Of a stretch of DNA of 64,000 nt, positions 35,543-45,442 are shown one piece after another. The position numbers and the translations under genes are program-made. Under the pieces are notes generated by a model. That model saw only the letters and a program-made list of their open reading frames with translations, had not been told where the DNA came from and did not search any database. Origin of the DNA: Sphingobacterium tenebrionis (GTDB lineage Bacteria; Bacteroidota; Bacteroidia; Sphingobacteriales; Sphingobacteriaceae). Position 1 is the first letter of the stretch; each line of letters opens with the position of its first letter. The stretch covers positions 1 through 64,000 of the forward strand of contig NZ_JAYLLN010000006.1 of assembly GCF_037126265.1 (NCBI RefSeq), in the 5' to 3' direction.

Positions 35543-38158
35543 ATGAGCATAGCAAAGACCTACAGTCCCAAAGAAGCCGAAGAGAAGTGGTATTCTTACT
35601 GGATGTCGAATGGATTTTTTCGTTCGGTACCAGACGATCGTGAGCCTTATACAATTGTGATGCCTCCACCGAATGTGACTGGAGTATTGCATATGGGCCA
35701 CATGTTGAATAATACGATCCAGGATGTGTTGATCCGTCGTGCCCGCATGCAAGGTAAAAATGCCTGCTGGGTACCTGGAACTGACCATGCATCCATCGCT
35801 ACGGAGGCTAAAGTCGTCGCTATGTTGAAAGAAAAGGGCATCGACAAGAAATCCATCTCCAGGGAGGAGTTCTTGAAATATGCTTGGGAATGGAAAGAGA
35901 AGTATGGTGGCATCATCCTGAAGCAACTGGAGAAGTTAGGTGCATCCTGCGATTGGGAAAGAACCAAATTCACCATGGATCCGGACCTTTCTGAAGCGGT
36001 TTTAGATACTTTCATCAAGTTCTACAAGGAAGGCTATATCTATCGTGGCGTACGAATGGTAAACTGGGATCCGCAAGGAAAAACAGCCCTTTCTGATGAG
36101 GAAGTTATCCGCAAGGAAGTGAACCAAAAACTGTATTATATCCGCTATAACATCAAGGATAGTAAGGAATACGTGATCATTGCGACCACACGTCCTGAAA
36201 CGATTATGGCCGATACGGCTATTTGTATCAACCCGAACGATGAGCGTTATACCCATCTTCAAGGTAAATCCGTATTGGTTCCATTGATCAATCGGGAAAT
36301 TCCGATCATCCAGGATGAATATGTAGAAATGGAATTTGGTACAGGATGTTTAAAGGTTACTCCTGCCCATGATCTGAATGACTACGAATTGGGTCAAAAA
36401 CATAATCTGCCAGTTATCGATATTTTGAACGATGATGGTACTTTGAATGAAAAGGCAGAGATCCTGATCGGTGAAGATCGTTTTGCTGCTCGTAAGAAAG
36501 TGGCTGTGCTGTTGGAAGAAGCAGGTCAGATTGAAAAGATTGAAGATTACAAATCTCAGGTAGGATTTTCGGAACGTACAGACGCCGCCATCGAACCAAA
36601 GCTATCCATGCAATGGTTCCTGAAAATGGACGAGCTCTCGAAGCCTGCCCTAGAATATGTGGAAGATGGAACCATTAAATTGATTCCAGAGAAATTCTTT
36701 GCTTCCTATAAACATTGGATGGAAAATGTGAAGGATTGGTGTATCTCCCGTCAATTATGGTGGGGACAACGTATCCCGGCATGGTTCAATGAGAAGAATG
36801 AATTCGTAGTTGCAAAAACCGAAGCAGAAGCAATTGCTGAATTCGAGCAACAGGGAAAAACTTCGGTTGGTATCCGGCAGGAAGACGATGTATTGGATAC
36901 CTGGTTTTCGTCAGGCTTATGGCCATTGTCGGTTTTTGATGGTGTCCGTAATCCGGAGAATCCGGAATTCCAATATTATTACCCAACCAATGATTTGGTA
37001 ACCGCGCCTGAAATCTTATTCTTCTGGGTGGCGAGAATGATCATTATGGGCCATGATTATACGCAGAAACCTCCTTTCAGAAATGTGTATCTAACGGGTA
37101 TCGTAAGGGATAAATTGGGTAGGAAGATGTCCAAATCCTTAGGTAACTCACCTGATCCGATCGAATTGATGGAGCAGTATGGTACCGATGGGGTTCGCGT
37201 AGGTATGTTGTTGTCCTCTCCTGCAGGAAATGACTTGATGTTTGATGTGTCCTATTGTGAGCAAGGAAGGAATTTTGCCAATAAGATTTGGAATGCGTTC
37301 CGTTTGGTAAAAGGATGGGAAGTTGTGGATTCTCCTGCGACTGAGGCGCAGAAAATGTCTGCTGATTGGTTTGAAAACAGGTTTAACCAGGCCTTGGTAG
37401 AGATCAATGAGCATTTTGCAAACTATAGATTATCAGATGCCTTAATGGCAACCTATAAATTGATCTGGGATGATTTCTGTGCTTGGTATTTGGAGCTGAT
37501 CAAACCGGCTTATCAATCGCCGATCGAAAGGGAGACTTTGGATACGGCATTAGGATTGTTCCAAAAAGTGCTTAAGTTGGCACATCCGTTTATGCCTTTC
37601 TTAACAGAGGAATTGTGGCATGATGAGATCTTTGGAATTAGAGAAGAAAAGGATTGTATTATTGTTGCGGAGTTCCCGGAACCTCAGGGTTTTGATGAGG
37701 AGCAGATCAAGGAGTTTGCTACGGTTCAACAGATTATTTCGGAGGTGAGGAATATCCGTAATTCTAAGGGTATTTCGCCGAAAGTGGCTCTTCCATTGGC
37801 GATCAATGCAAGTAATATCGATTATAGTAAGTACCAGGATAGTATTAAGAAGTTAGCGAATATTGAGGAGCTGACTTTTGTGAAGGAGAAGGTTGCTGGA
37901 GCGGTAAGCTTCTTGGCGGGAAAAGATGAGTGTTATATTGCCCTGGAGAATAATATTGATGTGGATGCGGAAAAGGAAAGGATTGGGAAGGAAATTGAGT
38001 ATTTGAAAGGATTTTTGGTTTCTGTGGAGAAAAAGCTTTCTAATGAGCGATTTGTTCAGAATGCGAAGCCTGAGGTTGTTCAGAACGAGCAGAATAAGAA
38101 AGATGACGCGATAGCGAAGATCAAGATCTTGGAAGAGAGTTTGGCGAGTTTGGGGTAG
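35543..38158 (+). CDS. valS: Valyl-tRNA synthetase
   Basis: ValS charges tRNA-Val. The 871 residues show class I signatures: the HIGH-like PNVTGVLHMGHML (near 45), the editing domain with ATTRPETIMADTAI, DVLDTWFSSGLWP and the KMSKS loop GRKMSKSLGNSPDP. The C-terminal coiled-coil arm (about 800-865, DVDAEKERIGKEIEYLKGF) is typical of ValS. The gene is monocistronic and followed by mosaic repeat copy 4. Towards the 3' end codon use shifts to G-ending triplets (GAG, AAG, TTG), noticeably unlike the first half. Confidence 0.97.
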   Translation: MSIAKTYSPKEAEEKWYSYWMSNGFFRSVPDDREPYTIVMPPPNVTGVLHMGHMLNNTIQDVLIRRARMQGKNACWVPGTDHASIATEAKVVAMLKEKGIDKKSISREEFLKYAWEWKEKYGGIILKQLEKLGASCDWERTKFTMDPDLSEAVLDTFIKFYKEGYIYRGVRMVNWDPQGKTALSDEEVIRKEVNQKLYYIRYNIKDSKEYVIIATTRPETIMADTAICINPNDERYTHLQGKSVLVPLINREIPIIQDEYVEMEFGTGCLKVTPAHDLNDYELGQKHNLPVIDILNDDGTLNEKAEILIGEDRFAARKKVAVLLEEAGQIEKIEDYKSQVGFSERTDAAIEPKLSMQWFLKMDELSKPALEYVEDGTIKLIPEKFFASYKHWMENVKDWCISRQLWWGQRIPAWFNEKNEFVVAKTEAEAIAEFEQQGKTSVGIRQEDDVLDTWFSSGLWPLSVFDGVRNPENPEFQYYYPTNDLVTAPEILFFWVARMIIMGHDYTQKPPFRNVYLTGIVRDKLGRKMSKSLGNSPDPIELMEQYGTDGVRVGMLLSSPAGNDLMFDVSYCEQGRNFANKIWNAFRLVKGWEVVDSPATEAQKMSADWFENRFNQALVEINEHFANYRLSDALMATYKLIWDDFCAWYLELIKPAYQSPIERETLDTALGLFQKVLKLAHPFMPFLTEELWHDEIFGIREEKDCIIVAEFPEPQGFDEEQIKEFATVQQIISEVRNIRNSKGISPKVALPLAINASNIDYSKYQDSIKKLANIEELTFVKEKVAGAVSFLAGKDECYIALENNIDVDAEKERIGKEIEYLKGFLVSVEKKLSNERFVQNAKPEVVQNEQNKKDDAIAKIKILEESLASLG

Positions 38159-38178
38159 TGTGAGGTAGTTATTAAACC

Positions 38179-38464
38179 CCGTCAATGCGTGAGCTCGTGA
38201 GCGAGGACTGCGTCATTGCGAGGAACGAAGCAATCTTTCAACCGTCATTGCGAGGAACGAAGCAATCTTCACCCATGTCATGCTGAGCGAAGTCGAAGCA
38301 TCTAAATATGGTATCCGTACAGATCCTTCGACTACGCTCAGGATGACAAAGACCGATCAGGATGACAAAGACTGATCAGGATGGCAAAGACCGATCAGAA
38401 TGACAAAGAATGATCAGAGTGACAAAGTCCAAAGATTGCTTCCTCGTACCTCCTCGCAATGACG
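38179..38464. repeat. Mosaic palindromic repeat, copy 4, with a 19-bp tandem array
   Basis: This fills most of the 489-base gap between valS and the PepSY-like gene. Two outer arms CGTCATTGCGAGGAACGAAG are followed by the left half-module with stem ATGC/GCAT (38280-38301) and the right half-module with ATCC/GGAT (38323-38344). From about 38340 to 38425 a 19-bp unit, GATCAGGATGACAAAGACC with variants, repeats four to five times. The outer inverted arm ends at 38464. Confidence 0.9.
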
Positions 38465-38488
38465 CAGAGTATAACAATTACATGCAAA

Positions 38489-38528
38489 CAAAAAAATAGC
38501 CTCAGCAAAACACTGAGGCTATTTCTAT
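38489..38528. terminator. Terminator-like hairpin downstream of the PepSY-like gene
   Basis: ATAGCCTCAG at 38496-38505 pairs perfectly with CTGAGGCTAT at 38513-38522 around a 7-base loop. A seven-A run lies to the left and a T-rich stretch to the right, so it may serve either strand, most likely the minus-strand gene ending at 38648. Confidence 0.78.
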
Positions 38529-38549
38529 TATTCTTATCCAATTTTTATT

Positions 38550-38631
38550 CTTTCAACAATCTAAATTTATTCAATAATCTAAATTCTAATTATTCTTTTA
38601 AAAATCTAAATTCTTTCAACAATCTAATTTC
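38550..38631. repeat. AT-rich imperfect tandem repeat around AATCTAAATT
   Basis: The motif TTCAACAATCTAAAT or close variants recurs four times at spacings of 18 to 27 bases, with AATCT at 38558, 38576, 38603 and 38621. It lies between a terminator hairpin and the stop of the PepSY-like gene. It is low in complexity and no coding potential is seen. Confidence 0.65.
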
Positions 38632-38647
38632 TTATCCCTCCAAAAAC

Positions 38648-39154
38648 CTACTTCTCTTCCCGAACAAACTTCCCATTCAAATCAAAATAAAGATCCACAT
38701 CATTCGCCAATTCCAATTCATAACCAGTCGGTTCCTTATCAATCATATGCACGGCTACATTTCCATGATTAGTCTTTAAATAATCCTGAATAGCTGTCGG
38801 TATTGCAGATAAAGGAACATTCTTCTGATCCTCTACGCTAATCTCCATCCAATTACCATCCGCATCAAAATCCAATTCTGTTCCATCGGCCAACTTAACC
38901 TCATATAAAGTACCATCTGCATCAGCTACCCCTTTCTTTTCGGTTTTGCTAATAGCTGTTGTCCCAAAATGCTGCTCAATAAATTTTTTAGCCGCATCAG
39001 GAATCTCTCCATTATCCATCGCTGAAGCATTGCTGTTAACAGGTTTTGTCTCCACATTACCCGCCGGATCTGTCGTAGTAACCGTTTCTTGTCTATTCTG
39101 ATTATTACAGGATATCATCAATAAAGCGAATCCTAAAACACTAAGTAACTTCAT
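38648..39154 (-). CDS. PepSY-like (DUF2874) lipoprotein
   Basis: The 168 residues start MKLLSVLGFALLMISCNNQN with a lipobox (MISC, Cys16). A low-complexity linker leads to two PepSY-like repeats, the first with PDAAKKFIEQHFGTTAISKT and YEVKLADGTELDFDADGNWM, the second with PTAIQDYLKTNHGNVAVHMI and YELELANDVDLYFDLNGKF. Proteins of this kind are periplasmic, and a BLIP-like fold is known, but no function is established. It lies downstream of the RND operon on the same strand with a 72-base gap and may or may not be cotranscribed. Confidence 0.87.
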   Translation of the reverse strand: MKLLSVLGFALLMISCNNQNRQETVTTTDPAGNVETKPVNSNASAMDNGEIPDAAKKFIEQHFGTTAISKTEKKGVADADGTLYEVKLADGTELDFDADGNWMEISVEDQKNVPLSAIPTAIQDYLKTNHGNVAVHMIDKEPTGYELELANDVDLYFDLNGKFVREEK

Positions 39155-39226
39155 CTTTTTTTTCTTTAATTACCTCTTATTCTTTAACATAGAATAAGAT
39201 TTCTTATCCATAGAACACAGTAACCC

Positions 39227-42200
39227 CTAAATTGTTTTCTCGGATTCCACATCAATCTTTGGTGGAATCAATTTATACACCACCGGAGTCACTACCCGCG
39301 ATAATAAGGTCGAACTGATCAAACCACCAATCATCACAATAGCCAATGGCGAGATCAACGGATTTGAAGACCATGCAATGGGCAACAATCCACCAATAGC
39401 CGTAAGCGATGTCAAGATAATCGGCAAAAACCTCAACTCCCCTGCCTTTTCGATCGCCTCGTTCAACTCCACCCCTTCCCTTCGCAACTGATTAGTAAAA
39501 TCAACCAAAAGAATGGTATTCTTCACCTCTATCCCGGCCAAGGCAACTATTCCGATCGTAGCCACAAAAGACAAGGTATTTCCAGTAACCAACAAGGCAA
39601 TTACCGCCCCAACAATTCCCAAAGGAATCACCGACAAGACAATCAAGGTACTTTTAAACGTTTTGAATTCCAAGATCAACACCGCAATAAACATAAAAAC
39701 CGTAATCATGATGATGGTTCCAAATCCACCGAAGGCCATTTCCCGGCTTTCCACCTCACCCCCCATTTCATAGCTGTACCCAGCTGGAAAAGGAAACTCA
39801 TCCATCTGCTTGATCACATCGTTGATCACCTCATCATTTCCAAAACCCTTTGCAACAAAGGAATTCACGGCGACCATCCGAATCTTATCCTGGTGGTAAA
39901 TATTGGCCGGGGATACTTCAAAGCTAAAGCTTGCCAACTGCGATAAAGGAATGGAAGTACCCGCTACATTATCCACAAAAACCTGCTCCAAGGTACTTAA
40001 ATCAGCTTCCTTACCCCGAGGCACCGTCACTAGAATATCATACTCATTATCATCCGAATTAGGATCCGTATAAGTTCCAACCGAATACCCCGCCAATGCA
40101 ATACGGATGGTCTGGTCGATAGAAGAAGTTGGCACACCTAAAGCCATCGCCTTCTCTTTATTGATATCAACCCTAATATCCGTTTTATTGTTTTTGATCG
40201 GGTTATTGACATATTCCGAACCCGCGGTATTCTTCAACAATTCCTCTACCCGATAGGATAAGGCCTGAAGCGTATCCAGGTTTTCCCCAAATATCCGTAC
40301 CTCCACCGGAGAAATAACCGGAACTCCCTGTTCGAAATCCCTCACCTCGATCTTAGCATCCAAATAAGGTGTCCATTTAGCCCGTAAAGATTCAATCAGC
40401 GCCAATTTTTCCTTATACTTTACATCCTCATGCAATTGAACAAAAATATCCGCATAGGCCTGATCCTCACTCCCTTGTTGCATGTTGTAATACACCCGCG
40501 GATTCCCCTTCCCTACGTTACTCGTAAAATACTTGACCGAAGGGATCTGCTTCAATTCCGCCTCGATCTGCTTGGTTATACTATCCGTTTGCTGTATGTT
40601 TGCCTGCAAAGTCGTATTGATGTGGATCATGAACTGCGGTTTCTCCGAAGGCGGAAAGAGGCTAAAGCCTACCACCGGTATCAGCGCCAAAGATCCCAGG
40701 AAAATCGCCAAAGCAATCAAGGTTGTGCGTCCCGGATGCTTCAAGGCTTTGTCTAGGAAAACCCCATAGCTTTTATGGATAATGTTCTGCATCCCCCTTA
40801 GGATAGCATTTCCTCCTTCATGTTCATGCGGTTTCAAAAGTTTACTCGCCAAGAAAGGCACCACCAATAACGCGATCAACATGGAACCCACCACCGATGA
40901 AATCACGGCAATAGGCATACTCCGAATAAATTCCCCCGCCATTTCCGGCATGAACACCAATGGCATAAATGCAATCACCAAGGTCACCGTACAGCCAACA
41001 ACTGCCAAAGCAATCTGTTCTGTTCCTTTGATGGAGGCTTCAAATCGGCTATATCCTTCCCGCATCCATCGTTCAATATTTTCCACCACCACAATACTAT
41101 CATCCACCACCAGACCCAAGGCTACCACAAAACCTACGATACTCAATTGATTAAGGGAATAACCAAAGGAATTCATGGCAATTACCCCTAGCCCCAAAGA
41201 AAGCGGGATAGCAATCATAACCACTGCTGATGCCCTAATCCCTAAAGGAAGCAAGGTGATCAATACCAAGGTAATGGCAATGGCAAAATCAATCCCCAAG
41301 CCGCTCAGCCGTTTGTTCACATTCTCGGCCTGATCAAAATTCAGTTGCAGATCCACATCCTTCGGTAGGCTCTCCTTGAATTTTGCCAGGACAGCCAAAT
41401 ATTCCTTTTGGGTGTCGGAAATGTTCATCCCTTCTTTTTGGGCCGCATTGATCAATAAACAATGGAACCCATTCAAACGGGTCTTATGGCTTGCACTCGC
41501 GAAGGTCGGATATACATTTGCCACTTCCCGCAGCATGATATTCTTGCCACCATTACTGGAAATGATCGTATTGGAAATATCTTCTATAGCCTGGTAATTT
41601 CCCGATGTTTTTACGCTATAGGTTTGCGTACCGGCCTTTATACTTCCGGCAGGAATATTCTGGTTCTCCGTCTGCACCGCCTGAATCACGCGGTTCAAGG
41701 GGATCTTTAATTCCGCTAATTTAGCCTGATCGATATCGATTCGAACCTGTTGATCGGCTAATCCGGAAACTTCCACATTTTTTAAGGCTTTTACCTTCTC
41801 GAGTTCCTGCTTCAGCTTGTCGGATAATTCCTTCATTTTGCTGAGGGAAGCACTCTCGGAGATCAAGGCCATCTGCACCACACTTACATTCGTAGGATCA
41901 ATCTTCATCACCTCCATACTGTAAATATTGTCCGGCAGACTTGGACGAGCGGCATTCAACTCCCGCACCAATTCCTGGTACTTTTCATCATAGCCCTCCC
42001 CGTACTCAAACTCCACAAAAAAGGAAGCTACAGAATTGCTAATCGAAGTTTTGATATTCTTAACATTGTCCAAGGAATAGAACCGCGTTTCCAAAGGTTT
42101 TACAATCAATTGCTCCATATCCTTTGGATTGGTTCCCGGATGGATAACAATTATGGGAAAACTAACCGCTTTCATGTCCGGGTCCTCTGCCCGGGGCATG

Positions 42201-42292
42201 GTCAGGATCGAACTCACCGCAACCACCATAATCATCAGAACCATGATCAGGGTGAATTGATAATTCCGAATCGGATATTTTATTAAACTCAT
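39227..42292 (-). CDS. RND efflux transporter, inner-membrane permease
   Basis: This 1021-residue protein has the HAE-type RND layout: twelve membrane helices and two large periplasmic loops. MSLIKYPIRNYQFTLIMVLM opens helix 1. Helix 4 holds GLVVDDSIVVVENIERWM with the paired aspartates of the proton relay. The second half repeats the plan with GIVALAGIEVKNTILLVDFT. It pumps drugs or other hydrophobic compounds out of the periplasm with the adaptor and TolC protein encoded just upstream. It starts 15 bases after the adaptor stop. Confidence 0.96.
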   Translation of the reverse strand: MSLIKYPIRNYQFTLIMVLMIMVVAVSSILTMPRAEDPDMKAVSFPIIVIHPGTNPKDMEQLIVKPLETRFYSLDNVKNIKTSISNSVASFFVEFEYGEGYDEKYQELVRELNAARPSLPDNIYSMEVMKIDPTNVSVVQMALISESASLSKMKELSDKLKQELEKVKALKNVEVSGLADQQVRIDIDQAKLAELKIPLNRVIQAVQTENQNIPAGSIKAGTQTYSVKTSGNYQAIEDISNTIISSNGGKNIMLREVANVYPTFASASHKTRLNGFHCLLINAAQKEGMNISDTQKEYLAVLAKFKESLPKDVDLQLNFDQAENVNKRLSGLGIDFAIAITLVLITLLPLGIRASAVVMIAIPLSLGLGVIAMNSFGYSLNQLSIVGFVVALGLVVDDSIVVVENIERWMREGYSRFEASIKGTEQIALAVVGCTVTLVIAFMPLVFMPEMAGEFIRSMPIAVISSVVGSMLIALLVVPFLASKLLKPHEHEGGNAILRGMQNIIHKSYGVFLDKALKHPGRTTLIALAIFLGSLALIPVVGFSLFPPSEKPQFMIHINTTLQANIQQTDSITKQIEAELKQIPSVKYFTSNVGKGNPRVYYNMQQGSEDQAYADIFVQLHEDVKYKEKLALIESLRAKWTPYLDAKIEVRDFEQGVPVISPVEVRIFGENLDTLQALSYRVEELLKNTAGSEYVNNPIKNNKTDIRVDINKEKAMALGVPTSSIDQTIRIALAGYSVGTYTDPNSDDNEYDILVTVPRGKEADLSTLEQVFVDNVAGTSIPLSQLASFSFEVSPANIYHQDKIRMVAVNSFVAKGFGNDEVINDVIKQMDEFPFPAGYSYEMGGEVESREMAFGGFGTIIMITVFMFIAVLILEFKTFKSTLIVLSVIPLGIVGAVIALLVTGNTLSFVATIGIVALAGIEVKNTILLVDFTNQLRREGVELNEAIEKAGELRFLPIILTSLTAIGGLLPIAWSSNPLISPLAIVMIGGLISSTLLSRVVTPVVYKLIPPKIDVESEKTI

Positions 42293-42307
42293 GATCTTTG
42301 CTTTTGA

Positions 42308-43363
42308 TTATTTACGAATTTGGATAGGTGATCCGTCCTGGAGATAAGCACTCCCAGCAACGATCAATCCTTGAGCTCCCTCAAGTCCAGAACTGATCAG
42401 CACTTCATCCTTTTCCATTCTGGCGATCTTCACTGGCTGCTTTTTTGCTTTTTTGCCATCAAAGGTGACAAACACATAGCCGTCCTGCCCATCGGCATCC
42501 AGTAGGGCGCTGTATGGAATCCTCCAATAAGGTTCTTTGGAAGGCTGAACCGATTGAATAACCGAACGGCCAAATATCCCTGATGCCAATTTATAGGCAG
42601 GCTTTTCCCGCAGCTCCAAGAAGATGGTGAAAGTACCGGATTGCGAATCCAATCCTTCGGATTTCTTGGAAACCACCGCCGCCAAGGTATCATTGGGCAT
42701 CGCATCGGTACTGATCTTTGCCTGATCCCCGATCTTGATCTGCGCCCATTGTTGATCTCCTACACCTACCTTCAGTTTCCAATTGGCATTGCTAGCGCCA
42801 TTGACCTGTAATACCGGTGTTCCAGGACCTACAACCTGCCCATCATTCGCCAGCTTTGCCAGTACATAGCCCGAAACGGGTGAATAGATATTGGAATATT
42901 GTTGATTGAAACCCACCGATTTCACATCCTGCAAGGCTACATCCAAAGCTGTTTTGGCGTTCTGTAATTGCTCCAACGTAGCGACACTATCACGGTATAA
43001 TTTGCTGGCGCGTTCATAATCCCGCCGTGCCTTCTCGACCGACAGGTTGACCTGACCTGCACGTGCATCCACCTCCGAGCTATGAACGGAGGCCAATAAC
43101 TGCCCTTTCCGGACCGGATCTCCTTCTTTCACCAGAATTCGGGAGATCACCCCGCCATTCTTAAAACCCAGAATGGTCTCATCATCGGTGCTGAAAACGC
43201 CCGTTGCTTCAATTTCATTGACCCCACCGGAGGCTTGTAAACTGATTAATTTAACGGGAATGGTATCCTGTACAGGTAATGCAGATTTCCGCTCCGAAGG
43301 TCCACATCCCACAAAAAAGATTAAACTTGCACTTGCTATAAGAGCTGTATATAAGGTTTTCAT
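42308..43363 (-). CDS. RND efflux periplasmic adaptor lipoprotein
   Basis: This membrane fusion protein links the permease to the outer-membrane channel. The 351 residues start MKTLYTALIASASLIFFVGC with a lipobox Cys20. GGVISRILVKEGDPVRKGQLL is the first lipoyl half, a helical hairpin follows (about 107-145, EKARRDYERASKLYRDSVAT), and IYSPVSGYVLAKLANDGQVV is the second half. It lies between tolC-like and permease genes with gaps of 5 and 15 bases. Confidence 0.95.
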   Translation of the reverse strand: MKTLYTALIASASLIFFVGCGPSERKSALPVQDTIPVKLISLQASGGVNEIEATGVFSTDDETILGFKNGGVISRILVKEGDPVRKGQLLASVHSSEVDARAGQVNLSVEKARRDYERASKLYRDSVATLEQLQNAKTALDVALQDVKSVGFNQQYSNIYSPVSGYVLAKLANDGQVVGPGTPVLQVNGASNANWKLKVGVGDQQWAQIKIGDQAKISTDAMPNDTLAAVVSKKSEGLDSQSGTFTIFLELREKPAYKLASGIFGRSVIQSVQPSKEPYWRIPYSALLDADGQDGYVFVTFDGKKAKKQPVKIARMEKDEVLISSGLEGAQGLIVAGSAYLQDGSPIQIRK

Positions 43364-43368
43364 ATCGT

Positions 43369-44730
43369 TTAGTTTAAAGGGTAAGAAGCATTTTCACGTT
43401 CAAATTTTGCCAGAGCCGATAAGAGCTTAAAAGCGGCAATGTTATTTGCCAATTGGGCATTGGTGTACTGCGAGCGGGCATCGATGGTCTCGATATAGGT
43501 ATTTACCCCTTCCTGAAATCCCCGAAGGATCAATCGTTGATAGGTGGCGGCAGCTTCCAGCTGTACCTTGGAGCTCTCATAATTCTTTTGCATGGCCAGC
43601 ATTTCATTCTTCGACATCCTCGCCACTAATTCCAATTGCTGTTTCGCTTGTACCAATTGGTTCTGGGCTTCGGCAACAGCGATCTGGCTTTCCTGGATCT
43701 TCAGTTTATTCCGGTTTCCGGCAAAAATCGGAAAGCTCAACTGTGCACCGACCATATAATATTGCGATTGACTACTTACTTTCATTCCTTCGGCCTGGGA
43801 ACCCAGATCAAGAAAAGCATTCAATTTCGGGATGTACACCTGCTTATTCATATCCAACATGGTCTCCTGGATCTGGATATTATCCTGTAGGGACTTTAAT
43901 TCCTCCCGGGCAGAAATATCCACTTGAAGGGGCTGACCCATAGTCTGAACCGCCTCCGATTTCCCTTCACTTTCTGTTATTGGCGCTTCGGCATCTCGAT
44001 TCAATAAGGCATTGAAATAGTATTGCGCATTTTTAACCTGCTGCTCCGCTTCAGCGATCTTTGCCTCCTGTTGGGCAATCTCCGCATCAGCTCGAACCAC
44101 ATAGGCCGGAAGTCCTTTCCCCGCATCCAATAATTTCTGGTTTACCCTTCTTCCCTCTTTAGCCAAGCTTGCCGCATTCTCATAAATAGCTTTCGCTTCT
44201 AGGGCGCTGAGGTAATTGAAATAAGCTATTTTTATATCCTTCACCAATTCCCTTTTATATTGTTCAAGCTCCTGCTTGTTCATCTTCACCATCGTTTCCC
44301 GTATTTGTCGGTTATGTTTGATATCCGTATTGATGATCGGCACGGAAGTCCTCACCTTGGCATCGTAATAATGTTGGGGCAAGAAATTAATCTGTTGGTT
44401 TTCGATCTGCGGGAAAGCCTGGCTCTGTGTCAACTGGTTCAGTGTGGTATACACCGGGTTCAGCATATCCCCAACCGGAAGGTCAATGGAACGACCACCA
44501 TCTGCATGTGTATAGGTTAATTCGAAAGAGATGTCGGGTAAATACATCGTCCGGGCAGCCTCCAAACCATTCATGGCCCTTTTCAGGGATAGGTTCTTGG
44601 AAACCAACGTGAGGTTACTATCCAATCCCAATTTCACATACCTATCCAATATAGGATTCTGGGCTTTACTACTGCCCGAAATCCCCACTAAAAAGAGGCA
44701 AAGAATTAAGCATTTAAAACATGTTTTCAT
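43369..44730 (-). CDS. TolC family outer-membrane efflux protein
   Basis: The 453 residues form the outer-membrane channel of the efflux system. The start at 44730 gives a signal peptide MKTCFKCLILCLFLVGISGS; a TTG further upstream is rejected because it lies beyond the operator. Two TolC repeats are visible as long amphipathic helices, the first ending with DIKIAYFNYLSALEAKAIYE and the second with VEAQNQLVQAKQQLELVARM. It is the first gene of the efflux operon. A TTAAC-N3-GTTAA palindrome sits 3 bases before its ATG. Confidence 0.93.
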   Translation of the reverse strand: MKTCFKCLILCLFLVGISGSSKAQNPILDRYVKLGLDSNLTLVSKNLSLKRAMNGLEAARTMYLPDISFELTYTHADGGRSIDLPVGDMLNPVYTTLNQLTQSQAFPQIENQQINFLPQHYYDAKVRTSVPIINTDIKHNRQIRETMVKMNKQELEQYKRELVKDIKIAYFNYLSALEAKAIYENAASLAKEGRRVNQKLLDAGKGLPAYVVRADAEIAQQEAKIAEAEQQVKNAQYYFNALLNRDAEAPITESEGKSEAVQTMGQPLQVDISAREELKSLQDNIQIQETMLDMNKQVYIPKLNAFLDLGSQAEGMKVSSQSQYYMVGAQLSFPIFAGNRNKLKIQESQIAVAEAQNQLVQAKQQLELVARMSKNEMLAMQKNYESSKVQLEAAATYQRLILRGFQEGVNTYIETIDARSQYTNAQLANNIAAFKLLSALAKFERENASYPLN

Positions 44731-44732
44731 TA

Positions 44733-44745
44733 TTAACAGTGTTAA
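44733..44745. promoter_or_regulatory. Putative TetR operator at the efflux operon
   Basis: TTAACAGTGTTAA is a palindrome (TTAAC-N3-GTTAA) 3 bases upstream of the TolC-type gene and 18 bases downstream of the tetR stop. The same half-sites appear upstream of tetR at 45418-45430. Shared palindromes at both promoters are the classic sign of one repressor controlling both units. Confidence 0.7.
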
Positions 44746-44762
44746 GTAAGTGATCAAATTTT

Positions 44763-45389
44763 TTATTTCGTGCTTCCCATCATTTGAACAAAAGCCTCAA
44801 AGGAGGCATACATCATGTCCTTTACGCCTTCTTGAAATCCCACCACATCAATGATCTTTTCCAGATGTTGGGTAACATGTAGGGTAACCAGTCCGTGGAC
44901 CGCCGCCCAGGCCTGCATAGTGACTGCCTCTACAGTCATCCCTTTAAAATAGCCCTGCTGTTGGCATTGGGCAACGGTCATTTTCAGAAATTCCAGCACG
45001 CGTTCTCCCTCCTGCCATTGTTCACTACCACATTGCTGGTCCAGGAAATCCATGGGCTCTTTCATCATAAACATAACTTCGTAATATTCAGGATGGTCCA
45101 AGGCAAATTCAATATAATTCTTACCAACGGCCTTTAACCGTTCAAATGGATCTTCCACGACTCCCAAGGGCATAAAACGGTCACGCATCATGGTGAAACC
45201 CACCTGATGCAGTGCATAGATCAAATCATTTTTATCTTTATAATAGAGGTAGATCGTGGTCGGACTGAAACCAATCTCTTGGGCGATCTTACGGATGGAG
45301 GTTGATTCATATCCTTGTTGCACAAACAATTTTTTTGCTGCTTCAAGGATCAATACCTTTAAATCTTCTTTTTGTTTCTGTTTTTTCAT
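44763..45389 (-). CDS. TetR family repressor of the adjacent RND efflux operon
   Basis: The 208 residues contain an N-terminal helix-turn-helix: VLILEAAKKLFVQQGYESTS, IRKIAQEIGFSPTTIYLYYK and DKNDLIYALH. The C-terminal ligand-binding domain resembles the TetR C33/WHG group (HPEYYEVMFMMKEP). It lies immediately upstream of the efflux genes on the same strand, 32 bases before the TolC gene. Palindromic TTAAC-N3-GTTAA sites occur at its own promoter and at the efflux promoter, supporting autoregulation and repression of the pump. Confidence 0.92.
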   Translation of the reverse strand: MKKQKQKEDLKVLILEAAKKLFVQQGYESTSIRKIAQEIGFSPTTIYLYYKDKNDLIYALHQVGFTMMRDRFMPLGVVEDPFERLKAVGKNYIEFALDHPEYYEVMFMMKEPMDFLDQQCGSEQWQEGERVLEFLKMTVAQCQQQGYFKGMTVEAVTMQAWAAVHGLVTLHVTQHLEKIIDVVGFQEGVKDMMYASFEAFVQMMGSTK

Positions 45390-45416
45390 GGAGTTAGTGA
45401 ATACAGAACAAAACTA

Positions 45417-45431
45417 CTTAACACCGTTAAG
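45417..45431. promoter_or_regulatory. Putative TetR operator upstream of tetR
   Basis: CTTAACACCGTTAAG is a perfect palindrome with a 3-base centre, 27 bases upstream of the tetR ATG. It shares the half-site TTAAC with the site at 44733-44745. Confidence 0.7.
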
Positions 45432-45442
45432 TTTTTAAGAAG

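Noticed and set aside
40430..41150. Open frames on the plus strand opposite the RND permease
   Set aside because: They lie antisense to an intact 1021-residue transporter and resemble no family.
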